Below, one piece after another: positions 15,001 to 26,532 of a stretch of 64,000 nt of DNA. The notes under the pieces are model-generated. The model saw nothing but the letters and a program-made list of their open reading frames with translations. It made no database searches and had not been told where the DNA came from. The DNA comes from Cladorhizidae sp. MBARI D1340-BT2. Taxonomy: Eukaryota > Porifera > Demospongiae > Poecilosclerida > Cladorhizidae. Location: positions 4,334,204 through 4,398,203 of the forward strand of contig JAQNBH010000003.1 of assembly GCA_028752905.1 (NCBI GenBank). Direction: 5' to 3'. Each line of letters opens with the position of its first letter. Position 1 is the stretch's first letter. A program made the translations under genes and the position numbers.

Positions 15001-18000
15001 ACAGGGGAAGTGACAGGAGTTTCAACTCCCAACAGGGGAAGTGACAGGACTTTCAACTCCCAACAGGGGGAAGTGACAGGAGTTTCAACTCCCAACAGGG
15101 GAAGTGACAGGACTTTCAACTCCCAACAGGGGAAGTGACAGGACTTTCAACTCCCAACAGGGGAAGTGACAGGACTTTCAACTCCCAACAGGGGAAGTGA
15201 CAGGAGTTTCAACTCCCAACAGGGGAAGTGACAGGACTTTCAACTCCCAACAGGGGGAAGTGACAGGACTTTCAACTCCCAACAGGGGAAGTGACAGGAG
15301 TTTCAACTCCCAACAGGGGAAGTGACAGGAGTTTCAACTCCCAACAGGGGGAAGTGACAGGAGTTTCAACTCCCAACAGGGGGAAGTGACAGGAGTTTCA
15401 ACTCCCAACAGGGGGAAGTGACAGGAGTTTCAACTCCCAACAGGGGAAGTGACAGGAGTTTCAACTCCCAACAGGGAAAGTGACAGGAGTTTCAACTCCC
15501 AACAGGGGAAGTGACAGGAGTTTCAACTCCCAACAGGGGAAGTGACAGGAGTTTCAACTCCCAACAGGGGGAAGTGACAGGACTTTCAACTCCCAACAGG
15601 GGAAGTGACAGGAGTTTCAACTCCCAACAGGGGAAGTGACAGGACTTTCAACTCCCAACAGGGGGAAGTGACAGGACTTTCAACTCCCAACAGGGGAAGT
15701 GACAGGAGTTTCAACTCCCAACAGGGGAAGTGACAGGAGTTTCAACTCCCAACAGGGGAAGTGACAGGAGTTTCAACTCCCAACAGGGGAAGTGACAGGA
15801 GTTTCAACTCCCAACAGGGGAAGTGACAGGACTTTCAACTCCCAACAGGGGAAGTGACAGGACTTTCAACTCCCAACAGGGGAAGTGACAGGAGTTTCAA
15901 CTCCCAACAGGGGGAAGTGACAGGACTTTCAACTCCCAACAGGGGAAGTGACAGGAGTTTCAACTCCCAACAGGGGAAGTGACAGGACTTTCAACTCCCA
16001 ACAGGGGGAAGTGGCAGGACTTTCAACTCCCAACAGGGGAAGTGACAGGAGTTTCAACTCCCAACAGGGGAAGTGACAGGACTTTCAACTCCCAACAGGG
16101 GAAGTGACAGGAGTTTCAACTCCCAACAGGGGAAGTGACAGGACTTTCAACTCCCAACAGGGGGAGTGACAGGAGTTTCAACTCCCAACAGGGGAAGTGA
16201 CAGGAGTTTCAACTCCCAACAGGGGAAGTGACAGGACTTTCAACTCCCAACAGGGGAAGTGACAGGAGTTTCAACTCCCAACAGGGGAAGTGACAGGAGT
16301 TTCAACTCCCAACAGGGGGAAGTGACAGGACTTTCAACTCCCAACAGGGGGAAGTGACAGGACTTTCAACTCCCAACAGGGGAAGTGACAGGAGTTTCAA
16401 CTCCCAACAGGGGAAGTGACAGGAGTTTCAACTCCCAACAGGGGGAAGTGACAGGACTTTCAACTCCCAACAGGGGAAGTGACAGGAGTTTCAACTCCCA
16501 ACAGGGGAAGTGACAGGAGTTTCAACTCCCAACAGGGGAAGTGACAGGACTTTCAACTCCCAACAGGGGAAGTGACAGGAGTTTCAACTCCCAACAGGGG
16601 AAGTGACAGGACTTTCAACTCCCAACAGGGGAAGTGACAGGAGTTTCAACTCCCAACAGGGGAAGTGACAGGAGTTTCAACTCCCAACAGGGGAAGTGAC
16701 AGGAGTTTCAACTCCCAACAGGGGAAGTGACAGGAGTTTCAACTCCCAGTAGGGGAAGTGACAGGAGTTTCAACTCTCAACAGGGGAAGTTACAGGAGTT
16801 TCAACTCCCAGTATCACAGGAGGGGAAGTGACAGGAGTTTCAACTCCCAACAGGGGAAGTGACAGGAGTTTCAACTCCCAACAGGGGGAAGTGACAGGAG
16901 TTTCAACTCTCAACAGGGGAAGTGACAGGAGTTTCAACTCCCAACAGGGGAAGTGGCAGGAGTTTCAACTCCCAACATGGGAAGTGACAGGAGTTTCAAC
17001 TCCCAACAGGGGAAGTGACAGGAGTTTCAACTCCCAACACGGGAAGTGACAGGAGTTTCAACTCTCAACAGGGGAAGTGACAGGAGTTTCAACTCCCAAC
17101 AGGGGAAGTGACAGGAGTTTCAACTCCCAACATGGGAAGGGACAGGAGTTTCAACTCAAGTAACAGGAGTTTCAACTCCCAACAGGGGAAGTGACAGGAG
17201 TTTCAACTCCCAACAGGGGAAGTGACAGGAGTTTCAACTCCCAGTAGGGGAAGTGACAGGAGTTTCAACTCCCAACAGGGGAAGTGACAGGAGTTTCAAC
17301 TCCCAACAGGGGAAGTGACTGGAGTTTCAACTCCCAACAGGGGAAGTGACAGGAGTTTCAACTCCAAACATGGGAAGGGACAGGAGTTTCAACTCAAGTG
17401 ACAGGAGTTTCAACTCCCAACAGGGGAAGTGACAGGAGTTTCAACTCCCAACAGGGGAAGTGACAGGAGTTTCAACTCCCAACAGGGGAAGTGACAGGAG
17501 TTTCAACTCCCAACAGGGGAAGTGACAGGACTTTCAACTCCCAACAGGGGGAAGTGACAGGACTTTCAACTCCCAACATGGGAAGTGACAGGACTTTCAA
17601 CTCCCAACAGGGGGAAGTGACAGGACTTTCAACTCCCAACAGGGGAAGTGACAGGAGTTTCAACTCCCAACAGGGGAAGTGACAGGAGTTTCAACTCCCA
17701 ACAGGGGAAGTGACAGGAGTTTCAACTCCCAACAGGGGAAGTGACAGGACTTTCAACTCCCAACAGGGGGAAGTGACAGGAGTTTCAACTCCCAACAGGG
17801 GAAGTGACAGGACTTTCAACTCCCAACAGGGGAAGTGACAGGACTTTCAACTCCCAACAGGGGAAGTGACAGGAGTTTCAACTCCCAACAGGGGAAGTGA
17901 CAGGAGTTTCAACTCCCAACAGGGGAAGTGACAGGACTTTCAACTCCCAACAGGGGGAAGTGACAGGACTTTCAACTCCCAACAGGGGAAGTGACAGGAG

Positions 18001-21000
18001 TTTCAACTCCCAACAGGGGAAGTGACAGGAGTTTCAACTCCCAACAGGGGGAAGTGACAGGAGTTTCAACTCCCAACAGGGGGAAGTGACAGGAGTTTCA
18101 ACTCCCAACAGGGGGAAGTGACAGGAGTTTCAACTCCCAACAGGGGAAGTGACAGGAGTTTCAACTCCCAACAGGGAAAGTGACAGGAGTTTCAACTCCC
18201 AACAGGGGAAGTGACAGGAGTTTCAACTCCCAACAGGGGAAGTGACAGGAGTTTCAACTCCCAACAGGGGTAAGTGACAGGACTTTCAACTCCCAACAGG
18301 GGAAGTGACAGGAGTTTCAACTCCCAACAGGGGAAGTGACAGGACTTTCAACTCCCAACAGGGGGAAGTGACAGGACTTTCAACTCCCAACAGGGGAAGT
18401 GACAGGAGTTTCAACTCCCAACAGGGGAAGTGACAGGAGTTTCAACTCCCAACAGGGGAAGTGACAGGAGTTTCAACTCCCAACAGGGGAAGTGACAGGA
18501 GTTTCAACTCCCAACAGGGGAAGTGACAGGACTTTCAACTCCCAACAGGGGAATTGACAGGACTTTCAACTCCCAACAGGGGAAGTGACAGGAGTTTCAA
18601 CTCCCAACAGGGGGAAGTGACAGGACTTTCAACTCCCAACAGGGGAAGTGACAGGAGTTTCAACTCCCAACAGGGGAAGTGACAGGACTTTCAACTCCCA
18701 ACAGGGGGAAGTGGCAGGACTTTCAACTCCCAACAGGGGAAGTGACAGGAGTTTCAACTCCCAACAGGGGAAGTGACAGGACTTTCAACTCCCAACAGGG
18801 GAAGTGACAGGAGTTTCAACTCCCAACAGGGGAAGTGACAGGACTTTCAACTCCCAACAGGGGGAGTGACAGGAGTTTCAACTCCCAACAGGGGAAGTGA
18901 CAGGAGTTTCAACTCCCAACAGGGGAAGTGACAGGACTTTCAACTCCCAACAGGGGAAGTGACAGGAGTTTCAACTCCCAACAGGGGAAGTGACAGGAGT
19001 TTCAACTCCCAACAGGGGGAAGTGACAGGACTTTCAACTCCCAACAGGGGGAAGTGACAGGACTTTCAACTCCCAACAGGGGAAGTGACAGGAGTTTCAA
19101 CTCCCAACAGGGGAAGTGACAGGAGTTTCAACTCCCAACAGGGGGAAGTGACAGGACTTTCAACTCCCAACAGGGGAAGTGACAGGAGTTTCAACTCCCA
19201 ACAGGGGAAGTGACAGGAGTTTCAACTCCCAACAGGGGAAGTGACAGGACTTTCAACTCCCAACAGGGGAAGTGACAGGAGTTTCAACTCCCAACAGGGG
19301 AAGTGACAGGACTTTCAACTCCCAACAGGGGAAGTGACAGGAGTTTCAACTCCCAACAGGGGAAGTGACAGGAGTTTCAACTCCCAACAGGGGAAGTGAC
19401 AGGAGTTTCAACTCCCAACAGGGGAAGTGACAGGAGTTTCAACTCCCAGTAGGGGAAGTGACAGGAGTTTCAACTCTCAACAGGGGAAGTTACAGGAGTT
19501 TCAACTCCCAGTATCACAGGAGGGGAAGTGACAGGAGTTTCAACTCCCAACAGGGGAAGTGACAGGAGTTTCAACTCCCAACAGGGGGAAGTGACAGGAG
19601 TTTCAACTCTCAACAGGGGAAGTGACAGGAGTTTCAACTCCCAACAGGGGAAGTGGCAGGAGTTTCAACTCCCAACATGGGAAGTGACAGGAGTTTCAAC
19701 TCCCAACAGGGGAAGTGACAGGAGTTTCAACTCCCAACACGGGAAGTGACAGGAGTTTCAACTCTCAACAGGGGAAGTGACAGGAGTTTCAACTCCCAAC
19801 AGGGGAAGTGACAGGAGTTTCAACTCCCAACATGGGAAGGGACAGGAGTTTCAACTCAAGTAACAGGAGTTTCAACTCCCAACAGGGGAAGTGACAGGAG
19901 TTTCAACTCCCAACAGGGGAAGTGACAGGAGTTTCAACTCCCAGTAGGGGAAGTGACAGGAGTTTCAACTCCCAACAGGGGAAGTGACAGGAGTTTCAAC
20001 TCCCAACAGGGGAAGTGACTGGAGTTTCAACTCCCAACAGGGGAAGTGACAGGAGTTTCAACTCCCAACAGGGGAAGTGACAGGAGTTTCAACTCCCAAC
20101 AGGGGAAGTGACAGGACTTTCAACTCCCAACAGGGGAAGTGACAGGACTTTCAACTCCCAACAGGGGAAGTGACAGGACTTTCAACTCCCAACAGGGGAA
20201 GTGACAGGACTTTCAACTCCCAACAGGGGAAGTGACAGGACTTTCAACTCCCAACAGGGGAAGTGACAGGAGTTTAAACTCCCAACAGGGGAAGTGACAG
20301 GAGTTTCAATTCCCAACAGGGGGAAGTGACAGGACTTTCAACTCCCAACAGGGGGAAGTGACAGGACTTTCAACTCCCAACAGGGGAAGTGACAGGAGTT
20401 TCAACTCCCAACAGGGGAAGTGACAGGACTTTCAACTCCCAACAGGGGGAAGTGGCAGGACTTTCAACTCCCAACAGGGGAAGTGACAGGAGTTTCAACT
20501 CCCAACAGGGGAAGTGACAGGACTTTCAACTCCCAACAGGGGAAGTGACAGGAGTTTCAACTCCCAACAGGGGAAGTGATAGGACTTTCAACTCCCAACA
20601 GGGGAAGTGACAGGAGTTTCAACTCCCAACAGGGGAAGTGACAGGAGTTTCAACTCCCAACAGGGGAAGTGACAGGAGTTTCAACTCCCAACAGGGGAAG
20701 TGACAGGAGTTTCAACTCCCAACAGGGGAAGTGACAGGAGTTTCAACTCCCAACAGGGGAAGTGACAGGAGTTTCAACTCCCAACAGGGGAAGTGACAGG
20801 AGTTTCAACTCCCAACAGGGGAAGTGACAGGAGTTTCAACTCCCAACAGGGGAAGTGACAGCAGTTTCAACTCCCAACAGGGGAAGTGACAAGAGTTTCA
20901 ACTCCCAACTGGGGAAGTGACAAGAGTTTCAACTCCCAACAGGGGAAGTGACAGGAGTTTCAACTCCCAACAGGGGAAGTGACAAGAGTTTCAACTCCCA

Positions 21001-24000
21001 ACAGGGGAAGTGACAGGAGTTTCAACTCCCAACAGGGGAAGTGACAAGAGTTTCAACTCCCAACAGGGGAAGTGACCGGAGTTTCAACTCCCAACAGGGG
21101 AAGTGACAAGAGTTTCAACTCCCAACAGGGGAAGTGACAAGAGTTTCAACTCCCAACAGGGGAAGTGACAGGAGTTTCAACTCCCAACAGGGGAAGTGAC
21201 AGGAGTTTCAACTCCCAACAGGGGAAGTGACAGGAGTTTCAACTCCCAACAGGGGAAGTGACAGGAGTTTCAACTCCCAACAGGGGAAGTGACAGGAGTT
21301 TCAACTCCCAACAGGGGAAGTGACAGGAGTTTCAACTCCCAACAGGAGAAGTGACAGGAGTTTCAACTCCCAACAGGGGAAGTGACAGGAGTTTCAACTC
21401 CCAACAGGGGAAGTGACAGGAGTTTCAACTCCCAACAGGGGAAGTGACAGGAGTTTCAACTCCCAACAGGGGAAGTGACAGGAGTTTCAACTCCCAACAG
21501 GGGAAGTGACAGGAGTTTCAACTCCCAGTAGGGGAAGTGACAGGAGTTTCAACTCTCATCAGGGGAAGTTACAGGAGTTTCAACTCCCAGTATCACAGGA
21601 GGGGAAGTGACAGGAGTTTCAACTCCCAACAGGGGAAGTGACAGGAGTTTCAACTCCCAACAGGGGTAAGTGACAGGAGTTTCAACTCTCAACAGGGGAA
21701 GTGACAGGAGTTTCAACTCCCAACAGGGGAAGTGACAGGAGTTTCAACTCCCGACATGGGAAGTGACAGGAGTTTCAACTCCCAACAGGGGAAGTGACAG
21801 GAGTTTCAACTCCCAACAGGGGAAGTGACAGGAGTTTCAACTCCCAACAGGGGAAGTGACAGGAGTTTCAACTCCCAACAGGGGAAGTGACAGGAGTTTC
21901 AACTCCCAACAGGGGAAGTGACAGGAGTTTCAACTCCCAACAGGGGAAGTGACAGGACTTTCAACTCCCAACAGGGGAAGTGACAGGACTTTCAACTCCT
22001 AACAGGGGAAGTGACAGGACTTTCAACTCCCAACAGGGGAAGTGACAGGACTTTCAACTCCCAACAGGGGAAGTGACAGGACTTTCATCTCCCAACAGGG
22101 GAAGTGACAGGACTTTCAACTCCCAACAGGGGAAGTGACAGGACTTTCAACTCCCAACAGGGGAAGTGACAGGACTTTCAACTCCCAACAGGGGAAGTGA
22201 CAAGAGTTTCAACTCCCAACAGGGGAAGTGACAAGAGTTTCAACTCCCAACAGGGGGAAGTGACAGGAGTTTCAACTCCCAACAGGGGGAAGTGACAGGA
22301 CTTTCAACTCCCAACAGGGGAAGTGACAGGACTTTCAACTCCCAACAGGGGAAGTGACAGGACTTTCAACTCCCAACAGGGGAAGTGACAGGACTTTCAA
22401 CTCCCAACAGGGGAAGTGACAGGAGTTTCAACTCCCAACAGGGGAAGTGACAGGACTTTCAACTCCCAACAGGGGAAGTGACAGGACTTTCAATTCCCAA
22501 CAGGGGAAGTGACAGGAGTTTCAACTCCCAACAGGGGAAGTGACAGGAGTTTCAACTCCCAACAGGGGAAGTGACAGGACTTTCAACTCCCAACAGGGGG
22601 AAGTGGCAGGACTTTCAACTCCCAACAGGGGAAGTGACAGGAGTTTCAACTCCCAACAGGGGGAGTGACAGGAGTTTCAACTCCCAACAGGGGAAGTGAC
22701 AGGAGTTTCAACTCCCAACAGGGGAAGTGACAGGACTTTCAACTCCCAACAGGGGAAGTGACAGGAGTTTAAACTCCCAACAGGGGAAGTGACAGGAGTT
22801 TCAACTCCCAACAGGGGGAAGTGACAGGACTTTCAACTCCCAACAGGGGGAAGTGACAGGACTTTCAACTCCCAACAGGGGAAGTGACAGGAGTTTCAAC
22901 TCCCAACAGGGGAAGTGACAGGAGTTTCAACTCCCAACAGGGGGAAGTGACAGGACTTTCAACTCCCAACAGGGGGAAGTGACAGGAGTTTCAACTCCCA
23001 ACAGGGGAAGTGACAGGACTTTCAACTCCCAACAGGGGAAGTGACAGGAGTTTCAACTCCCAACAGGGGAAGTGACAGGAGTTTCAACTCCCAACAGGGG
23101 AAGTGACAGGACTTTCAACTCCCAACAGGGGAAGTGACAGGAGTTTCAACTCCCAACAGGGGAAGTGACAGGACTTTCAACTCCCAACAGGGGAATTGAC
23201 AGGAGTTTCAACTCCCAACAGGGGAAGTGACAGGAGTTTCAACTCCCAACAGGAGAAGTGACAGGAGTTTCAACTCCCAACAGGGGAAGTGACAGGAGTT
23301 TCAACTCCCAGTAGGGGAAGTGACAGGAGTTTTAACTCTCAACAGGGGAAGTTACAGGAGTTTCAACTCCCAGTATCACAGGAGGGGAAGTGACAGGAGT
23401 TTCAACTCCCAACAGGGGAAGTGACAGGAGTTTCAACTCCCAACAGGGGGAAGTGACAGAAGTTTCAACTCTCAACAGGGGAAGTGACAGGAGTTTCAAC
23501 TCCCAACAGGGGAAGTGACAGGAGTTTCAACTCCCAACATGGGAAGTGACAGGAGTTTCAACTCCCAACAGGGGAGGTGACAGGAGTTTCAACTCCCAAC
23601 AGGGGAAGTGACAGGAGTTTCAACTCCCAACAGGGGAAGTGACAGGAGTTTCAACTCCCAACAGGAGAAGTGACAGGAGTTTCAACTCCCAACAGGGGAA
23701 GTGACAGGAGTTTCAACTCCCAACAGGGGAAGTGACAGGACTTTCAACTCCCAACAGGGGAAGTGACAGGAGTTTCAACTCTCAACAGGGTAAGTGACAG
23801 GACTTTCAACTCCCAACAGGGGAAGTGACAGGACTTTCAACTCCCAACAGGGGAAGTGACAGGAATTTCAACTCCCAACAGGGGAAGTGACAGGAGTTTC
23901 AACTCCCAACAGGGGAAGTGACAGGAGTTTCAACTCCCAACAGGGGAAGTGACAGGAGTTTCAACTCCCAACAGGGGAAGTGACAGGAGTTTCAACTCCC

Positions 24001-24405
24001 AACAGGGAAAGTGACAGCAGTTTCAACTCCCAACAGGGGAAGTGACAGGAGTTTCAACTCCCAACAGGGGAAGTGACAGGAGTTTCAACTCCCAACAGGG
24101 GAAGTGACAGGAGTTTCAACTCCCAACATGGGAAGTGACAGGAGTTTCAACTCCCAACAGGGGAAGTGACAGGAGTTTCAACTCCCAACAGGGGAAGTGA
24201 AAGGAGTTTCAACTCCCAACAGGGGAAGTGACAGGAGTTTCAACTCCCAACAGGGGAAGTGACAGGAGTTTCAACTCCCAACAGGGGAAGTGACAGGAGT
24301 TTCAACTCCCAACAGGGGAAGTGACAGGAGTTTCAACTCCCAACAGGGGAAGTGACAGGAGTTTCAACTCCCAACAGGGGAAGTGACAGGAGTTTGAACT
24401 CCCAG
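1..24405. repeat. Giant 31-bp minisatellite array (left)
   Basis: An uninterrupted head-to-tail array of a 31-bp unit starting CAGGAGTTTCAACTCCCAAC and ending in a GGGG-AAGTGA segment; about 790 copies, continuing past the left edge. Each standard unit contains a near-palindrome: arms GGAGTT and AACTCC around a TC centre. Two subtypes recur: one with GGAGTT and one with GGACTT, which breaks the palindrome. A GGGGG variant makes the unit 32 bp. Other recurring variants include GTGGTTTC, CTCAAGTAAC, CTCCGAGTCAC and GTATCACAGGAGG. Short frames of 60-76 codons open only where 31- and 32-bp units alternate (63 bp = 21 codons), so they are not genes. There are no unique spacers. The array ends in a degenerate unit just before unique DNA. 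Confidence 0.98.
6180..19395. repeat. Higher-order repeat block inside the 31-bp array
   Basis: Rare unit variants recur at fixed distances. The GTATCAC marker lies at 10204, 16811 and 19511 (6607 and 2700 bp apart). The CTCCGAGTCAC marker lies at 7261 and 13869 (6608 bp). A block with alternating 31/32-bp units lies at 8184, 10884, 14791 and 17491 (2700, 3907, 2700). This indicates that a segment of about 6.6 kb, itself containing a 2.7-kb duplication, was duplicated as a block. Outer edges are approximate because units outside the block look alike. Confidence 0.85.
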
Positions 24406-24517
24406 TCACATTCTCACCTATAGTATGGCAAGCCACCATCTGGAGACAGACCTTCTAGATGAGGGAAGCATGGGGAAATTTTGAATTTTCAACTCTCATG
24501 TTAGCTTTTAGCTCGTA

Positions 24518-24628
24518 GTGCCTACCCCCGTGCCTACCCCCGTGCCTACCCCCGTGTGCCTACCCCCGTGCCTACTACCCCCATGCCTACTACCCCCGTG
24601 CCTACCCCCGTGTGCCTACCCCCGTACC
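24518..24628. repeat. C-rich short tandem repeat
   Basis: About nine irregular copies of a 10-15-bp unit built on GTGCCTACCCCC, with TGTG and CTA insertions. It separates the giant array from unique DNA. The short open frame across it is repeat-derived. Confidence 0.9.
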
Positions 24629-24649
24629 TACATGCAATAATAATGCACA

Positions 24650-24745
24650 TCACTACAGTAACCTTCTCAATTATCAACTTGAAATTGTATTCTCTCGACA
24701 TTTCAACTAGATGCTTTAGCCTTCATCAGGGATTGAGAATATGAA
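24650..24745 (-). mobile_element. Single arm of a fold-back, hammerhead-bearing element
   Basis: Read on the minus strand, this matches one arm of the family also seen at 31.73, 31.95-32.13, 32.69-32.79 and 47.08-47.27 kb: hammerhead-like core, then a segment containing GAGAATACAATTTCAAG, then a TTGAGAAGGTTA-type end. Only one arm is present, so it is a truncated copy or a solo arm. The family resembles terminal repeats of Penelope-like elements or retrozymes; no reverse transcriptase is seen nearby. Confidence 0.7.
24688..24741 (-). ncRNA. Hammerhead-ribozyme-like motif (best-preserved core)
   Basis: On the minus strand the parts occur in type I hammerhead order. Stem I strand TATTCTC (24741-24735) is followed by core CTGATGA (24729-24723), a stem II region (24722-24705), GAAA (24704-24701), a two-pair stem III with no loop, and cleavage triplet GTC (24699-24697). 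The returning stem I strand GAGAATA is at 24694-24688. Very short stem III is typical of retroelement hammerheads, which usually work as dimers. Weak points: one extra A between the CTGATGA core and the first stem II pair, two wobble pairs and an A-C mismatch in stem II, and an internal loop in stem I. Activity is unknown. Confidence 0.6.
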
Positions 24746-25151
24746 TTCTTTCTGAGAGACGATTGCATACTGTGCATGCTTAATGCACTGTGCATTAATT
24801 AGAAGAACTGTGGGTGTGGAAGGACAAGCAAGTGCCAAGTAACCTCCGGTGAATTGACTGCTACGCCTAAATGGTGGGCCGAATCAGCCTAAATGGTGGA
24901 CTGAATCAGTCTAAAGCGATGTTACACGATTGATGTGGATGTCACGAGTCAACACTTGTTGGCGCTGGCACACAAGAGAGTGTGCCAACATCCCGGGTAA
25001 ATCTGCAACAAATCGGTGTCAGTTGTGAACAGTCCGTAACCATTCCTTACCCCTTTATTAGTCTGCCGTGGCAGTGAGACGGACCAGTGGCACAAGCTCC
25101 GTGATGAAGGGATTAGGAGCGATGTTGGCGACCATATGGTTTCTTGTTCAT
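24746..25151. other. Unique DNA, no gene recognised
   Basis: No splice-flanked coding segment, RNA gene or transposon end was recognised. A local near-repeat (CCTAAATGGTGG followed by a GAATCAG motif) occurs twice around 24868-24910. A GTG-initiated frame enters from 25068 and runs into the following array. Confidence 0.6.
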
Positions 25152-25943
25152 CTCTTCCTCCCTCGACTTACCTTTGTGGCGGTCGACTCTTCCTCCCTTG
25201 ACTTATCTTTGTGGTGGTCGACTCTTCCTTCCTCGACTTATCTTTGTGGTGGTCGACTCTTCCTCCTTCGACTTATCTTTGTGGTGGTCGACTCTTCCTT
25301 ACTCGACTTATCTTTGTGGTGGTCGACTCTTCCTCCCTCGACTTATGTACCTTTGTGGCGGTCGACTCTTCCTTCCTTGACTTACCTTTGTGGTGGTCGA
25401 CTCTTCCTCCCTCGACTTACCTTTGTGGCGGTCGACTCTTCCTTCCTTGACTTACCTTTGTGGTGGTCGACTCTTCCTCCCTCGACTTACCTTTGTGGTG
25501 GTCGACTCTTCCTCCCTCGACTTAACTTTGTGGTGGTCGACTCTTCCTTCCTCGACTTATCTTTGTGGTGGTCGACTCTTCCTTCCTCGACTTATCTTTG
25601 TGGTGGTCGACTCTTCCTTCCTCGACTTACCTTCGTGGCGGTCGACTCTTCCTCCTTACTCAACTTACCTTTGTGGTGGTCGACTCTTCCTCCCTTGACT
25701 TACCTTTGTGGTGGTCGGCTCTTCCTTCCTCGACTTATCTTTGTGGTGGTCGACTCTTCCTCCCTCGACTTATCTTTGTGGTGGTCGACTCTTCCTCCCT
25801 CGACTTACCTTTGTGGTGGTCGACTCTTCCTTCCTCGACTTACCTTTGTGGTGGTCGACTCTTCCTCCCTTGACTTACCTTTGTGGTGGCCGACTCTTCC
25901 TTCCTCGACTTACCTTCGTGGTGGTCGACTCTTCCTCCCTTGA
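25068..25943 (+). other. 291-codon repeat-derived open frame, probably not a gene
   Basis: The frame begins at a GTG; its first ATG is at 25104. After about 28 non-repetitive residues it becomes a 35-residue repeat containing VDSSSLDLSLWWSTLP, STYLCGGRLFLPRL and TFVVVD. The composition is hydrophobic and rich in Trp, Leu and Ser. No known domain is recognised. Parallel long frames exist in the other two forward phases, as expected of a stop-free 35-bp repeat, and there is no convincing start context or splice site. I read it as a by-product of the minisatellite; translation cannot be excluded from sequence alone. Confidence 0.3.
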
Positions 25944-26137
25944 CTTACCTTTGTGGTGGTCGACTCTTCCTTCCTCGACTTACCTTTGTGGTGGTCGACT
26001 CTTCCTTCCTCGACTTACCTTTGTGGTGGTCGACTCTTCCTTCCTCGACTTACCTTTGTGGTGGTCGACTCTTCCTTCCTCGACTTACCTTTGTGGTGGT
26101 CGACTCTTCCTCCCTCGACTTACCTTTGTGGTGGTCC
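25152..26137. repeat. 35-bp minisatellite open in all three forward frames
   Basis: About 28 copies of a 35-bp unit with the segments CTTCCTCCCTCGACTTACC and TTTGTGGTGGTCGACT. Substitutions are mainly C/T at a few fixed places. A few units are longer, for example near 25344 and 25650. The unit has no stop codon in any forward frame, so overlapping frames of 78-291 codons run through it. 35 bp is not a multiple of three, so each frame cycles through the three readings and gives a 35-residue protein period. Confidence 0.97.
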
Positions 26138-26532
26138 GATCAAATGCAATAGGCAAAACTACCAACTCTGCACGAATACTAATTGGGTCTCGAGTTTGTG
26201 GGATAACTATTCTATGAATATCATTACAATTAAAAAAATTGTAGTGCTTATTGACTGCGCAGATGAAAAATTTACAAAGTTTAAAAAAATAATAATATTA
26301 ATAAAAGAGCTCTGCGGTCCATCCCTCCTAGTCCCTTCATCATGGAGCTTGTGCTCACTGGTCAGTCTCACTGCCATGGCAGACTAAGGGGTAAGGGATG
26401 GCTATGGACTGTTCACCGACACAGATTTGTACAGATCACTAAGAAGCTATGGAAGGAGATATTTATTGCACACTGGGAATGCAAGGTCAGACAGAGGTCA
26501 CTTGATTTATGGCACCTATTTTTAAAAGATTT
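26138..26532. other. Unique DNA between two minisatellites
   Basis: AT-rich in its first half (poly-A and AATAATATTAATAAAAG-like stretches). No conserved coding segment recognised. Confidence 0.6.

Noticed and set aside
2805..19749. Paired 63-76-codon frames on both strands of the 31-bp array
   Set aside because: They recur only where 31- and 32-bp units alternate, exist on both strands at once, and shift with the block duplications; they are repeat artefacts.
1..24405. A CRISPR array
   Set aside because: Units are contiguous with no unique spacers, and the surroundings are eukaryotic with introns and no cas genes.
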